Positions 42,723 through 53,462 are shown, counted from the stretch's first letter. The stretch: DNA of 64,000 bases from Microcoleus sp036705565 (GCA_036705565.1 JAUBUY010000028.1), one strand, 5' to 3'. Numbers and translations are program-made. Notes: generated from the sequence alone by a model not told the origin.

Positions 42723-44555
42723 TTATCTGATTTTATACAGTATCCATTTGCCTTGTTTGTCGGCGATTTCCCCTTGAATATTTGGATGCCAGTCAGTACG
42801 AGTCAGGATATAATCGGCATGATAGTTTTTGGCTACTTTGACTAAATCCGCACTGCTGCGGCGGATGAAAAAGTCATTTCCTCCCCAAATCATTTGCGGG
42901 TTTAAGGGAACCCCTAAAACAGCTTCCATGCGATTTTGCCATTCTTTGATGCCTTTTTCGGTAAAGGGGAAGTTTTTGAAGTTGACGACAATCGCCCTTT
43001 CGGAGAAAAACTGGAAGCTGGTAACTGAGGGTGGAATTAATACGAGTGAATCGGGGCTGCTACTTTGCGAAAATCGCACAGCTAATTTGCTTAAGTCGTC
43101 TCTGGGAACGGCATTGATATTAACTCTTGTTTGAAATACATTTAATATAGGTTTGGGCAGAATTCCTGCTATTCCACAAACTAAGGTGGCAGTAGTTATT
43201 AAGGCTAAGGTGTGAGTTAGAGTTTGTTTGATAGATGTAGCTAGGGATGTTTTTTCTAAAATGAATGGGAAGGCGAGGATTGAGAAAAAAACTGGGATGC
43301 TAATTATTCTATCGCCCATTATTTCCCATGAATCAGTCACCGGATATATCAAGCTGAAAATTACCGTTCCTGCTGCTAAAATCCACAACAATATATTATA
43401 TCGTTTGGGAAATACGTATTTTTTTGTTTGCCAAACTGATAATCCTAGGAAAATGATACCCCTAAAAGGCAAAGTTAGTACAGCTAACAGCAACAAGCTA
43501 ATAGCTATGTGTTTTTCTCTGTAAAGTTGCTCGACCGTCAAAGCAACAGCAATAAATATAATTAGTTGAGCAAAAGGTACGGTTCTAGCTAACTGTAGTT
43601 TTGCGATAAAAGCCAGCGGGTAAATTTCTACAAATATGTAATTTAGAAACAGTCCCAAAATGGATGTAGTAACAATTATATAAAAATTAACCTTGTCTTC
43701 TTTGGACAATAAATCGGAATTTTTGATGCACAGTAAGCCACCAATTATGAAACATATAAAGTTGAACCAATTCCCCAAATACCAATTTGACGGGAGGATG
43801 TGGTGGGGGTTGCGGACTTTTGCGTGAATGTAGACAAAATCGGCGTTGTCGATAGTTTGAGTGCTGGTAGTACCTGTTAATAACATCGGTACGTAAACGA
43901 TACTTGCCATTGCTGCTAAAAGTGCGATCGCCAAAATCAATGTTTTGAAATTCCGCTGTCTTACAGATTCAATAAATAAAACGGGAACCATCATCAATCC
44001 CGGCAACAAACCCACTAAGAATTGCAGCAGACAAGCTAGTCCAAAAAAGAAATATCCAGTCAGCCATTTCTGGCGCAAACTAAAGTAAATTCCCCAGATT
44101 GCGAAACCCATTGCGAAGATACTGGGTACTGATTTAGTGGAAAATATCAGCGTGTTACCAACATCGGTAAATGAAGCGGCTATACATAAAAAAGCCATCG
44201 CTGCTGCTGGCAGTTTGGAATTAGTATAGATATTGAGAATTGCGTAGCAAGCTAGGACAAATGAACCGAAGGCGAGGAATTGATAAATAAAGTGCGCTAG
44301 GGGAATGCTTGTTCCTAAGTTGGCGAGAAAATAGATAATATAATAATAGTAATATCTCGGATTAAATTTCACCATTTCCTGAACGTAATAGTCATTTTTG
44401 TAGAGTTCAGGATTTAACATAAATTGAATAGGCGGCACTTCTGGGAAATTGCCTCCAATGGGGAAAATATAGCCAGTAGCCATCAGGGAGCCGATGATGA
44501 CAAAAGTATAGAGAGATAGATTAAAATACCAGTGGGATTTTTGATGTTTTTGCAT
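42723..44555 (-). CDS. Polytopic membrane protein, GT-C-like
   Basis: A 610-residue protein with about twelve transmembrane helices through residue 460 and a soluble C-terminal domain (INAVPRDDLSKLAVRFSQSS, LVLIPPSVTSFQFFSERAIV, YILTRTDWHPNIQGEIADKQ). TM1 is TFVIIGSLMATGYIF, followed by a loop with NPELYKNDYYVQEMVKFNPR. The C-terminal part resembles the substrate-sensing domain in families related to DUF6798-type or mannosyltransferase-like membrane proteins, but I cannot assign it firmly. It lies 12 bp after the 749-residue membrane protein gene and is likely co-transcribed with it. Confidence 0.7.
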   Translation of the reverse strand: MQKHQKSHWYFNLSLYTFVIIGSLMATGYIFPIGGNFPEVPPIQFMLNPELYKNDYYVQEMVKFNPRYYYYYIIYFLANLGTSIPLAHFIYQFLAFGSFVLACYAILNIYTNSKLPAAAMAFLCIAASFTDVGNTLIFSTKSVPSIFAMGFAIWGIYFSLRQKWLTGYFFFGLACLLQFLVGLLPGLMMVPVLFIESVRQRNFKTLILAIALLAAMASIVYVPMLLTGTTSTQTIDNADFVYIHAKVRNPHHILPSNWYLGNWFNFICFIIGGLLCIKNSDLLSKEDKVNFYIIVTTSILGLFLNYIFVEIYPLAFIAKLQLARTVPFAQLIIFIAVALTVEQLYREKHIAISLLLLAVLTLPFRGIIFLGLSVWQTKKYVFPKRYNILLWILAAGTVIFSLIYPVTDSWEIMGDRIISIPVFFSILAFPFILEKTSLATSIKQTLTHTLALITTATLVCGIAGILPKPILNVFQTRVNINAVPRDDLSKLAVRFSQSSSPDSLVLIPPSVTSFQFFSERAIVVNFKNFPFTEKGIKEWQNRMEAVLGVPLNPQMIWGGNDFFIRRSSADLVKVAKNYHADYILTRTDWHPNIQGEIADKQGKWILYKIR

Positions 44556-44567
44556 TGACGGTTCAAT

Positions 44568-46799
44568 TTATCTACTGACAGCCAAATTGTTAATCTCCAG
44601 TTGACATTGGTTTGTTAAATCCTGTTGGCTGCTACTCAATACCTCAAGCAGCAGATAAATGGGATTTTTGCCTTCAACTAATAGATTTAAGGCGAGATAA
44701 CTTTTTTGACTATAAGCCATCTCTGCTGAGTCTACTAATTTACCTTGCTTGTCCCACAAAGTCAAGCGCAGGGCAACTCCCGGACATTGTTGGTTAGGTA
44801 AATTGAGTTTGCCGGTAACTTTTACTTTATCTGAAATGGAACCTAAATACAGAAAAGATGTATCGAGTTTCTTGCTGTTTTTAATTGGATGAGTTACAAT
44901 ATTATATAGGTTATCCGATTCTTGACTTACTGAATAATTGGCACTTGTGTAGATTGATTGATGCAAACTAATCCAATCTAACTGCGTGCCTGGTCGATCG
45001 ACTATTTGTCGCTGCATTGCATCCAGAGTCCTAACTGCCGTTGCTGTATCAGTCGGCCGCATCCTCCGGTAAACGCTGAGTGTCACGCCGTTTTCTAGCT
45101 TAAACTGTTCCGGTAGCAATTGGAAATCGCGGGCAATTTCCCAGTTTTGAGTAAAGGCATCGTACACAACTTTAACAACATCTTGTTCGTGCGATCGCAA
45201 AACTTGTTCGTCAGTCGCTAACACCTGCTGAAAAGGTACAGCAACCACCGCATATTGTGACTGCAACAACTCCGGTAGCGGGTAAGTATCGCGCGAGTCA
45301 ATTTGCGGCCTCCCGATTGTATTTAATCTCCACCAACCCTCCGGCGGGTTTAATTTTCGGTTAGCTTGTCTGAGGATATTAGCATTAAAACTGTTAGAAG
45401 CACCGGCAATATAAATTGGTTCTTCGTTGGGTGCTAATTTTCGCAGAAACTCTACTAATTTTACAACTTCGTCGTAGTCCGATCGCACTAACGGCGGAAA
45501 ATTACCCACAAACAGTCTTGGCAAATCTATTTTGAGAGGAATTAACCCGACTCCGGCATTCAAAACCAGGTACAAACCCGCCGCGCCCAGCATGAAATAC
45601 CGGACTTTTCCCTTGAGTGTCAGCCAAGTTGTCCAGAAAAATGTGGAGAGTCCCAAAAGTGCGATCGGTGTAATATGAATTGTATAGTGCAAGTAGCCAT
45701 AACGCAACACTAACAGCCATTCAATCAGCGACAAAACCCCAAACAGCGAAACAAAAATAGCCGCCGCCGGAACCAGCATTCGAGTCAGAATTCCCGCCGA
45801 AAAACCAATCAGTACCAGCAGCCAAGTTCCCAAACCGTAAAAATCCGCATAACGAGTTAAAATATCATTTACAGGCAAACTCCAAGCGACATACAAATTG
45901 CGGTAGTCAACCGTCAGAGCACTGCGAGTAAAATCCCCCGCTACCAACATTAAAATAATCAAGCTAGTTACAGCTATCAAGCCCAATTTTACAGCGGATT
46001 CAAACAAATTTTTCCAACCTTTGTTTTGAATACTTTGAAATAGCAATCCTAAATGACTTGTGGGATGGGCTTCTAGCCCGTCCCGGCTAAAAGCCTGAAC
46101 CATTGTGATAACTGCCTTGGGATTGCTATACTGTACAATAAACTCGATGAAAGCCTGTAAAGTCGCGGCACCAAAAAATGCGATCGCACTATAAGCAAAA
46201 TGGCGCCGCAACAGAATCGCCGCCGCCAGCAAAAACCCAATCAACGGGATTTTCCACCAAGATTTCAGCGTGACATCCTGCAAATAAACCAAAATTGCCA
46301 AGGCTACAAACACACAGCCGCCAGTATCCAGATATCCCCGCAGAGTCGGTATCCAACTCATAGGAATTAATAAACTCAGCAGCACAGTTGACCAAAATAC
46401 CCGGCGGGGATAAACTGGAATTAGCTTTGCAGAAATTGCCCCCAGCAACAGACGAAACGGCAGCACATAAATCAGGGATACACTGAGAATGTAACTCAGC
46501 CGAGACTCGCCAAATAAGAGAATAAACGGCACTAACGGCAGAGAAATTAATAGGTTTTTTTCCTTAGATAGCGATTCTATAACTCCGCGCCATGCTTTAT
46601 CTGGCGACTCTCGAAATAAATTTGCCGTGTTGACTGTAGCGGTATTGTATCCCGCGTAATCCCACCAATAAAAAGTATGTTCGCTGGATACATAGATTGA
46701 TGTTACTGCAACTGTGAGGAGAACAAGTAAAAACAGGAAAAACCCATCAATTAGAAATTTTCGAGGCAATTTAAAAGAAACAACATCAAATACTTCCAT
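44568..46799 (-). CDS. Large polytopic membrane glycosyltransferase-like protein
   Basis: About 743 residues from ATG at 46799 (MEVFDVVSFKLPRKF); a TTG six codons upstream is possible. TM1 is FFLFLLVLLTVAVTSIYV, then FYWWDYAGYNTATVN, an aromatic-acidic loop as expected for GT-C transferases. About ten further helices run to residue 420. The soluble C-terminal 300 residues include EEPIYIAGASNSFNANILRQ, VLRSHEQDVVKVVYDAFTQN and a final beta-rich module (LGSISDKVKVTGKLNLPNQQ). It is probably a surface polysaccharide transferase; sugar unknown. It forms a two-gene unit with the 42723-44555 gene. Confidence 0.72.
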   Translation of the reverse strand: MEVFDVVSFKLPRKFLIDGFFLFLLVLLTVAVTSIYVSSEHTFYWWDYAGYNTATVNTANLFRESPDKAWRGVIESLSKEKNLLISLPLVPFILLFGESRLSYILSVSLIYVLPFRLLLGAISAKLIPVYPRRVFWSTVLLSLLIPMSWIPTLRGYLDTGGCVFVALAILVYLQDVTLKSWWKIPLIGFLLAAAILLRRHFAYSAIAFFGAATLQAFIEFIVQYSNPKAVITMVQAFSRDGLEAHPTSHLGLLFQSIQNKGWKNLFESAVKLGLIAVTSLIILMLVAGDFTRSALTVDYRNLYVAWSLPVNDILTRYADFYGLGTWLLVLIGFSAGILTRMLVPAAAIFVSLFGVLSLIEWLLVLRYGYLHYTIHITPIALLGLSTFFWTTWLTLKGKVRYFMLGAAGLYLVLNAGVGLIPLKIDLPRLFVGNFPPLVRSDYDEVVKLVEFLRKLAPNEEPIYIAGASNSFNANILRQANRKLNPPEGWWRLNTIGRPQIDSRDTYPLPELLQSQYAVVAVPFQQVLATDEQVLRSHEQDVVKVVYDAFTQNWEIARDFQLLPEQFKLENGVTLSVYRRMRPTDTATAVRTLDAMQRQIVDRPGTQLDWISLHQSIYTSANYSVSQESDNLYNIVTHPIKNSKKLDTSFLYLGSISDKVKVTGKLNLPNQQCPGVALRLTLWDKQGKLVDSAEMAYSQKSYLALNLLVEGKNPIYLLLEVLSSSQQDLTNQCQLEINNLAVSR

Positions 46800-46850
46800 C
46801 ACTCTAGCAACCCTCAATCAATTGTATAGTCCTGGACGCACGGGTAGTCA

Positions 46851-46914
46851 GAAACCGGGTTTTTTTGCCAAAATCTTGCATCAAAACTTTTAATTTCGGT
46901 AAAAACCCGGTTTC
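46851..46914. repeat. MITE-like hairpin, GAAACCGGGTTTTT ends
   Basis: GAAACCGGGTTTTT and AAAAACCCGGTTTC, 14-bp perfect inverted ends around a 36-bp AT-rich centre. The outer sequence GGACGCA (about 46834) and TGCGCGTCC (about 46926) may extend the palindrome. Second copy of the element at 39654. Confidence 0.75.
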
Positions 46915-46941
46915 TTTGGTATGGATGCGCGTCCAAGATTG

Positions 46942-47973
46942 TTACCTTAAAACACTACCTTGCAAAAAAACGTCCAACTTTTCTGCATATTGCCGATTCG
47001 CGATCGCACTTGGATGAAGGTCATGAGGTAAATTATTATTGGCAGGTATTTTCAAATCAACAGAAATATCCACCGTAGAAATTCCCTCCTGACTTAACTC
47101 CCCCAACATCTTAGCAGAACCGACATTAATTCCGGCCACAACTAACTTAACACCATTAGCCTCTGCCACCCGGTGAAACTCTTGAATAATTGCCTTAGAA
47201 ACCTCATGGCTTCTATACAATCCCTCTTCAAATTGATTGTAATTAACCTCCAAAAAATGGCTTAATGCAGAAACCCGCATCAGCGGGAACTCGCGATATT
47301 CAAGTTTTGCCATTTTGTAGGTAAAATTATTTTCTCCATTCAGCCTCGCATCGGGCTGAAATAGAATACCGAGTTTATTCCAAGCAGCCATTTGCTTTCT
47401 TCTCGCCCTTAACAAAGTATTGCGGCGGTTATGAAATCCCGCATAAGCAATCACCGCAACTTTGGGTTTATTTCCTTGTTTGAGTGCTTCTTTAAATTGA
47501 ATCAACGAGTGCAGCGTGCCGTAGCCGTTAACGCCAAAATTCACTATTTCATATTTGGGTAATTTCTCTTGCAACAACCAAGCATAAGTTTCGCTGTCAT
47601 TCAATGACCAACCGTAGGTAAATGAACAGCCAAATATCCAAATTTTATGCTTTTTTGACGAAGAATTGTAAGTAGTGAGGGGATGTGTTATTCTGAGACT
47701 ATTATTGAGGTGAGTGGCATTAAATGAGTAATTGCCGTTAAGTGTCACTTTGAATTGACCCGGCAAATGCTTGTAGCCAAGTTCTGAGTCTTTGGTAAAA
47801 AAGTTACCTTTGGGTTCGACGGCAACATCAACATTTTCTATTTGCCAGGGTTTGTATCCCGCAACTCGCAAGACAATTTCAGCCGTGGTGGTGGATAAAA
47901 AAATTGGAAAAATTAGATATGTTATTAATCTGAAAGCAACAGTTTTAGCAAAATCTTTTTCGATCATTAACAT
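46942..47973 (-). CDS. Membrane-anchored SGNH hydrolase
   Basis: About 343 residues from ATG at 47973. An N-terminal hydrophobic helix (FRLITYLIFPIFLSTTTAEI) exports or anchors it. The SGNH-hydrolase core shows the nucleophile Ser in WIFGCSFTYGWSLNDSE, Asn in VNFGVNGYGTLHSLI and the catalytic Asp-His in NNLPHDLHPSAIANRQYAE. In polysaccharide clusters such enzymes add or remove acetyl groups. It is alone on the minus strand between two repeat elements. Upstream TTG and ATG options change only a few residues. Confidence 0.82.
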   Translation of the reverse strand: MLMIEKDFAKTVAFRLITYLIFPIFLSTTTAEIVLRVAGYKPWQIENVDVAVEPKGNFFTKDSELGYKHLPGQFKVTLNGNYSFNATHLNNSLRITHPLTTYNSSSKKHKIWIFGCSFTYGWSLNDSETYAWLLQEKLPKYEIVNFGVNGYGTLHSLIQFKEALKQGNKPKVAVIAYAGFHNRRNTLLRARRKQMAAWNKLGILFQPDARLNGENNFTYKMAKLEYREFPLMRVSALSHFLEVNYNQFEEGLYRSHEVSKAIIQEFHRVAEANGVKLVVAGINVGSAKMLGELSQEGISTVDISVDLKIPANNNLPHDLHPSAIANRQYAEKLDVFLQGSVLR

Positions 47974-48055
47974 AATATGAAACGTCAGCAAAAGTATAAT
48001 AAACTGCCATGCCAGTATTCTCTAGTTCATGGATCTAATTTAATTAGATTGAGCG

Positions 48056-48262
48056 CACCAATATCAGCAACGGGCTAGAAGCCCGTTCCACAATAAAATC
48101 TACTCTTTGTGGAACAGGCATTTTGCCTGTTCTTAAGAATGGTGCCACATCTCAGTTTAAACTCACATCTTGCACCAATATCAGCAACGGGCTAGAAGCC
48201 CGTTCCACAAAAAATAAACTTGATTGTGGAACGGGCATCTTGCCCGTTCTTAAAAAGAGTGC
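48056..48262. repeat. Duplicated palindromic repeats, GAACAGGC/GAACGGGC family
   Basis: Two tandem copies about 118 bp apart, each with CAACGGGCTAGAAGCCCGTT and then a TGTGGAACAGGCATTTTGCC or TGTGGAACGGGCATCTTGCC hairpin. This fills the 300-bp gap between the SGNH hydrolase and the PRC-barrel gene; no gene is seen. Confidence 0.85.
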
Positions 48263-48293
48263 AAAATATTGGTTTCAGCTAATTGAGTGATTC

Positions 48294-49313
48294 CTAATAA
48301 CCAGGCTCTTCCTCGTACTCAGGAGTCTTAGTTTTCTCAGGAATATTCACGCGAGGAGCCTGGTAAGGCTTCGGTGCCTCATCATCAGCCCAAGCATCAG
48401 CCTCCACATCATCTTCGTACTCCACCACAGGCTGCTTCGGGCGAGAAATCTCGGCGCGAGTGTATTGTGGCTTCGCCTCGTACTCCTCCTCCTCGTAATC
48501 GTCCTCCTCGCCGCCCCAATTATCCTCTTCGTAATCCTCGTAATCGTCGATGGGCTGCTGCTGTACCTGCACCGCGCGCATCGGCGGCTGGCGAACCGCA
48601 GGCCGATTCCACTCTAAATCCTCATCCCAAGGAACTTCCTCCACAGCAGGCGCAGCTACGCGGCTCCGCATTTCCGGTGCAGGTATCCGCACGCCTGGGC
48701 CCAATTGATTTCCCGTAGCCACGGGTTTCGGATAATAACCTGCCTCGTCCTCTTCTCGTTCCCAAGGTGCTTGGCCCAAACCAACGCGCTCCAGCAAACC
48801 CACACTAAGCTGCCTGAGCCTTTCCTCGGAACCTTCAAACACAATCAAGCGATTCGGGCCGCTGCTGACAATTTCTTCAATCCCCAACTCGTAAGTGCTG
48901 AGAACTTGGTCGGGGATTTGGGGGATTCCCAGGGAAGCGATAATTATAGAAACTAACTTACCGTCTTCGGGGTCGAATCTAAAGCCCCGCACCCTACCCA
49001 AAAGTTCGCCGGTTTCGGTAATAACTTCGCTGTTAATCAAAATGCTGTAGACTTCAACATCAACATCATCTTCGATCGCGCTCTCATCTTCCACCAACAG
49101 CACGTCGCCGATTTCACTGACATTGCTGAGGAACATAAACCTCGGCATTCCAGCGACCGCAAATATATTATCACGCAGACCGATCGCCACAACTTCCCGC
49201 CGATCGATGTCCACCCACAATTGACTAACCACCCCCAAGCGTTTACCTCTGTCGCGGGTGATGACCTGAGTGCCTAGAATATCGGAGCGTTGGCAGATTT
49301 GTTCGGATGTCAT
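48294..49313 (-). CDS. PRC-barrel domain protein with acidic tail
   Basis: A 339-residue protein. Two PRC-barrel domains: residues about 10-80 (VITRDRGKRLGVVSQLWVDI, VVAIGLRDN) and about 88-165 (LINSEVITETGELLGRVRGF, GKLVSIIIASL). From about 230 on the chain is disordered and very acidic (DDYEDYEEDNWGGEEDDYEE) with Pro-rich connections. PRC barrels are found in the photosynthetic reaction centre H subunit and RimM; cyanobacterial tandem-PRC proteins are of unknown function. It lies 68 bp after smc on the same strand, so it may be transcribed with it. Confidence 0.85.
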   Translation of the reverse strand: MTSEQICQRSDILGTQVITRDRGKRLGVVSQLWVDIDRREVVAIGLRDNIFAVAGMPRFMFLSNVSEIGDVLLVEDESAIEDDVDVEVYSILINSEVITETGELLGRVRGFRFDPEDGKLVSIIIASLGIPQIPDQVLSTYELGIEEIVSSGPNRLIVFEGSEERLRQLSVGLLERVGLGQAPWEREEDEAGYYPKPVATGNQLGPGVRIPAPEMRSRVAAPAVEEVPWDEDLEWNRPAVRQPPMRAVQVQQQPIDDYEDYEEDNWGGEEDDYEEEEYEAKPQYTRAEISRPKQPVVEYEDDVEADAWADDEAPKPYQAPRVNIPEKTKTPEYEEEPGY

Positions 49314-49381
49314 TCTAACTTTAATCCTGATTTATTAAGTACATATATCACTCAACACGAGCGTTAACATAAACTCCGGGA

Positions 49382-52300
49382 CTACAACTTCAGCCCTATG
49401 ACTTGAGTATAAGCTCCCCGCGCTTGAGTAACGCCAATTGTACGCTCAGCCGATTGAATCATAGGTCGCCGCAAACTCACAACAATAAACTGGGCTTGTT
49501 CAGACTGTCGTTTTATCATTCTAGCTAATCGCTCCACATTTGCCCCATCCAGAAACATATCCACTTCATCAAAAGCGTAGAACGTAGACGGGCGGTAGCG
49601 TTGCAGCGCAAAAATAAAACTCAGCGCCGTCAACGACTTTTCGCCTCCAGACATGGAAGCCAGCCGCTGTACGGGTTTGCCCTTCGGGTGAGCCACCAAA
49701 TTCAAGCCACTGCTGAAGGGGTCTTCCTGGTCATCTAGCTGGAGATAGCCATCGCCTTCGGAAAGTTCCGCAAAGATAGTCTGGAAGTTCTCGTTAACCG
49801 CGTCGAAAGCTTCTTTAAAAGCGCGCCGCCTGAGTGTGGTAAAATTTTCGATTCTCAACAGCAGTTCAGTGCGTTCTCCTTCCAATGTCGTCAATTTTTG
49901 ACTTAATTCTTGAAGGCGTTCTTGAGTGCGGTTGTACTCTTCCAAGGCTAGCATATTGACTGGTTCTAAAGCTTGAATGCGCTTGGCGATCGCCTTTACT
50001 TCCTGCTGCAATTCCGTCAAATTGGCTTTCTCGACATTTTCAGGAATTGACGGCACGGGGTCGGGCATTTCCGCCCGCTGCGTTTCCAAGAGAGTGCGGA
50101 TGGCGGCTAATTGTTCCCGGCGTTCTTGCTGGGTTTCGTGCAGTTTTTGCAACTGCCACTGTAACTGTTGTTTGGCTAAATGCTGTTCTCGCAATTGAGA
50201 TTCCGCCCGATCGCGCTCTCCCTTTTCCACGCCCAATTTTTCCTCAATTTCCCCCAAAGTCGCCTTAGCTGCGGCAATTTGTCCATCGAGTTCTAACTGC
50301 TGCGAAACAATGCGATCGAGCGCATCCGCCCCCGCGTTTTGCTGCACTTGCCATTCCTGCAATTTCTCGCTGCCTTCCTTAATTTTCTCTTCCAAGCGCC
50401 CGAATTGATTTTCCAAGTCTACAAGGCGCTGCTGGACGTTTCTCAGAGCCAATTCTCGCTCTTGGAGTTGCGCTTCCAAAGCGCGCAAACTCGATTGCAT
50501 TTGCTGCCATTCGCTGTGACTGTTCGACTCTTCCAACTGCGCCAAAGTTTGCCGGTACTGCTGCAATTGAGTTTCCTGTGCCGGCAATTCTCGTTCCAGC
50601 AACTGCAATCTCGATCGCGAATTAGTTAATTCCTGTGTATTTTTCGCAATTTGCGATCGCACTTGTTCCTGTTGCGCTTGCAAATTCTTAATTTCTGAAT
50701 CCAACTGTTCCAAGCGCAACTGATGTTCGCGCAAATTTTGTTTCGCTTCCATCAATTCTTGGCTGCGAGTTTTGACTGCAACAGAGGCGCGATCGATCGC
50801 AATTTTGCACCGTTCCAATATCCGCTCAATTTCCTCCAACCTTTCTTGCAAAGACGCGATCGTCCTGGCTTCACTAGCAGCCTCACTAGCCTCAACCGTG
50901 CCAAAATGTAAGGTAGATCTATTAGTAGAACTTCCCCCAGTCATCGCCCCGCTAGTTTCCAAAATTTCCCCGTCCAAAGTGACAATCCGGTACTGTCCCA
51001 AATAGCGGCGAGCATCGCTGAGGTTGCTAAACACAACCGTACTGCCAAAAACGTAAGCAAAAATTTCCTGATACCGCGAATCGCAGTCAATCAAATTAAC
51101 AGCCGCATCCACAAACCCAGCCGCGCGCCGCAAATTTTCATTCACCGAATACCTGCCGCCCCTAATCTTATTCAAAGGCAAAAACGTCATCCTTCCCGCC
51201 CGTTTTTGTTTCAGCAATTCGATCGCAGCAGCAGCCACGCTGTCATCTTCCACCACCATATTTCCCATACGCCCGCCCGCCGCAATTTCCAGCGCCAACT
51301 GATAGCGCGGTTCTACCCTACCCAGTTGAGCCACCAAGCCACAAACTCCGCCAATCCCGCTTTGCGCGACAATTTTTGCAGTAAACGTTCCCGTCGCTTC
51401 TTGCAGTGCTTGAAACTGCACTTCTAGCTTGTCTAATTTGCGCTGTCTTTCCCGCTGTTCTTCCAACAAACGAGTTTGAGTTTCCTGTTGCAGTTGCAAT
51501 TCTTGTTCGGCTTCGACTAAAATCTGATTCAGCGATTCTACTTGCAAAGATGCCACGCCTTTGGTTTCCACAAGGCGAGATTGCTGCTCTTTTTTCGCTG
51601 CAATTTCCTGTTCCAATACTTGCAGCGATTGGTTTTGTTCTTGAATTTGACTTTGCAGGCGATCGGCTCTTTCGCCAATGGTAGCTTGTTCTGTACGCTG
51701 CGGTTCCAAAGTTTGTTGAATTGTTTCGATTTGGCGGTGCAGTTCCGTTTGCTGCTGTACCCAAACTTCTGCCGTCGAGGCGATCGCATTTGCAACTTCC
51801 CGACTTTCATCTAAACTTTGCTGGGCTGCGTCCCGCTGTTCCTGAAAACTCCCCTGCTGAGACTTAACATAAGATATTTCTATCTCAATTTGCTCCAAAC
51901 TTTGCCGGAATTGCCGAACTTCTTCCTCGGTTTGTGCTATATTAGCCGCCATTTGCCCAGCAGTTTTTTCCAAATCCTGTTTGCGGTTTTGCAGTTGTCG
52001 CCGTTCCGCTTCCTGAGTCGCAATCGTCGCTTGCAAAGCCAACAATTCCGACTCTCCCAAAGCTTTAACGCGGGCATTCAGCGCGTCTAGTTCGGCGGTT
52101 GCTGCTTGAATTTGGGTGCTAATTGTTTGCAGTTGTTCGGTAAGAGATGCCGAAGTGCGATCGCCCGTTTCGATTTGTTCGCGCAGTTTCCATTCTTGCT
52201 GCTGCAATTGCCGGAATTTCAGCACAATTTCCCATTGCGACTTTTCTTGAAATTCCGCCCGCAGCTTTTGATATTTTTCCGCTTTTGTGCGATCGGAAGC

Positions 52301-53396
52301 AAGTCTATCGCGCTGAGACATCAGCTCTTTTTCTACAATCCTGCTGCGTTCTTCCACCTCCTTAACTTCATCCAACTTCTGCCTAGCTAAAGAGATTTTG
52401 CGATCGAACTGAGCCACCCCAGCCAATTCGTCAATGATTTCTCTGCGTTCCTTAGAATTCATCGAAATAATGCTGGTAACGTCTCCTTGTAGCACGACGT
52501 TATAGCCTTCGGGATAAATTCGTAAGCGGTTGAGTTGTTCGTGAAGTTGAGTCAGCGTGCAAGGTTGGCCGTTAATGTAATAAGTTGAAGTGTAAGTACC
52601 TTGGCGAGTTACCCGAAGTTTGCGCGTTACACTCCACTCATCCGATTTTGGATTTTGGATTTTGGATTTTTTATTAGTAGCGAGTAGTTGTCCGTTGTTG
52701 TCTTGACTTGCTGCGATTTCAATCTCTTCTACGTCTTCAACAGATAACTCATCCGATTTTGGATTTTGGATTTTGGATTTTCGATTGGCAGATGATTGGC
52801 CGTTGTTGTCTTGAGTTTCGGCAATTTCTATCCCTTCGACTTCCTCTGCTTCAACAGATAACTCATCCGATTTTGGATTTTGGATTTTGGATTTTCGATT
52901 GGCAGATGATTGGCCGTTGTTGTCTNNNNNNNNNNNNNNNNNNNNNNNNNNNNNNNNNNNNNNNNNNNNNNNNNNNNNNNNNNNNNNNNNNNNNNNNNNN
53001 NNNNNNNNNNNNNNNNNNNNNNNNNTGAGTTTCGGCAATTTCTATCCCTTCGACTTCCTCTGCTTCAACAGATAACTCATCTGCTGCATTTTCCTCCTCA
53101 TCTTCATCCTGGGCGAACCATTCGTCCCCCACATCTTCCAACGCAAAAGTCGCAGTCACGCTAGCTTCGATCGTACCGCGTTTGTTTTGGGCGCTGTTCA
53201 CCAAATCCGGCAAACGTTCAGCCCGCATTCCCTTAGAACTCGAAAGTCCGAGACAAAACAGCAAAGCGTCGAGGATGTTGGACTTCCCAGAACCGTTGGG
53301 CCCGGAAACCACAGTAAAACCGGGCAGCACGGGAATGGCCGTCGTGCCGCCAAAAGATTTAAAGTTAGTCAGTTCGATCCGTTTAATGTGAACCAT
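49382..53396 (-). CDS. smc: Chromosome segregation protein SMC, split by an assembly gap
   Basis: Structural maintenance of chromosomes ATPase that compacts and separates chromosomes with ScpA and ScpB. N-terminal head: Walker A GPNGSGKS (32-39). Long coiled coils flank a hinge (FTAKIVAQSGIGGVCGLVAQ, GGRMGNMVVEDDSVAAAAIE). C-terminal head: LASMSGGEKSLTALSFIFAL and Walker B TFYAFDEVDMFLDGANVERL. Inside the N-terminal head, after ALEDVGDEWFAQDEDEEENA, an insertion of at least three near-identical 38-residue units precedes the resumed head sequence VTRKLRVTRQGTYTSTYYIN. The 100-base gap lies in this repeat and shifts the apparent frame; sequences on both sides abut in frame if the Ns are removed. 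Without the insertion the length fits SMC (about 1200). Confidence 0.93.
52637..53077. repeat. 114-bp in-frame tandem repeat within smc
   Basis: Units start at 52637, 52748 and 52862 (spacing 111 and 114 bp), the third broken by the Ns. Each codes for SKIQNPKSDELSVE plus EAEEVEGIEIAETQDNNGQ-like sequence. The part reading ATTTTGGATTTTGGATTTTG in DNA has the same layout as the AATCTAA repeats found between genes. Confidence 0.88.
52926..53025. other. Assembly gap (100 Ns) in the smc repeat
   Basis: Exactly 100 Ns, a nominal gap size. The bases before (GTTGTTGTCT) and after (TGAGTTTCGG) are adjacent in the neighbouring repeat copy, so the true missing length should be zero or a multiple of about 114 bp. 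Confidence 0.95.
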
Positions 53397-53440
53397 ATGC
53401 TAGGAGTAGCTTTGGCTGCTTCGTGAAACTTATCTAAACT

Positions 53441-53462
53441 TGTCTAAACTCATTTTTAGACA
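53441..53462 (-). other. Hairpin between tnpB and smc, possible TnpB element end
   Basis: TGTCTAAA and TTTAGACA around a 6-base loop, preceded by related TTATCTAAACT repeats. It lies 67 bp past the tnpB stop and 45 bp before the smc start on the same strand. It could be the right-end hairpin of an IS200/IS605 element or an smc operator. Confidence 0.4.

Noticed and set aside
52637..53077. Possible CRISPR or separate small gene in the smc repeat
   Set aside because: Units are adjacent without spacers and translate in frame with smc. The plus-strand frame there is an antisense shadow.
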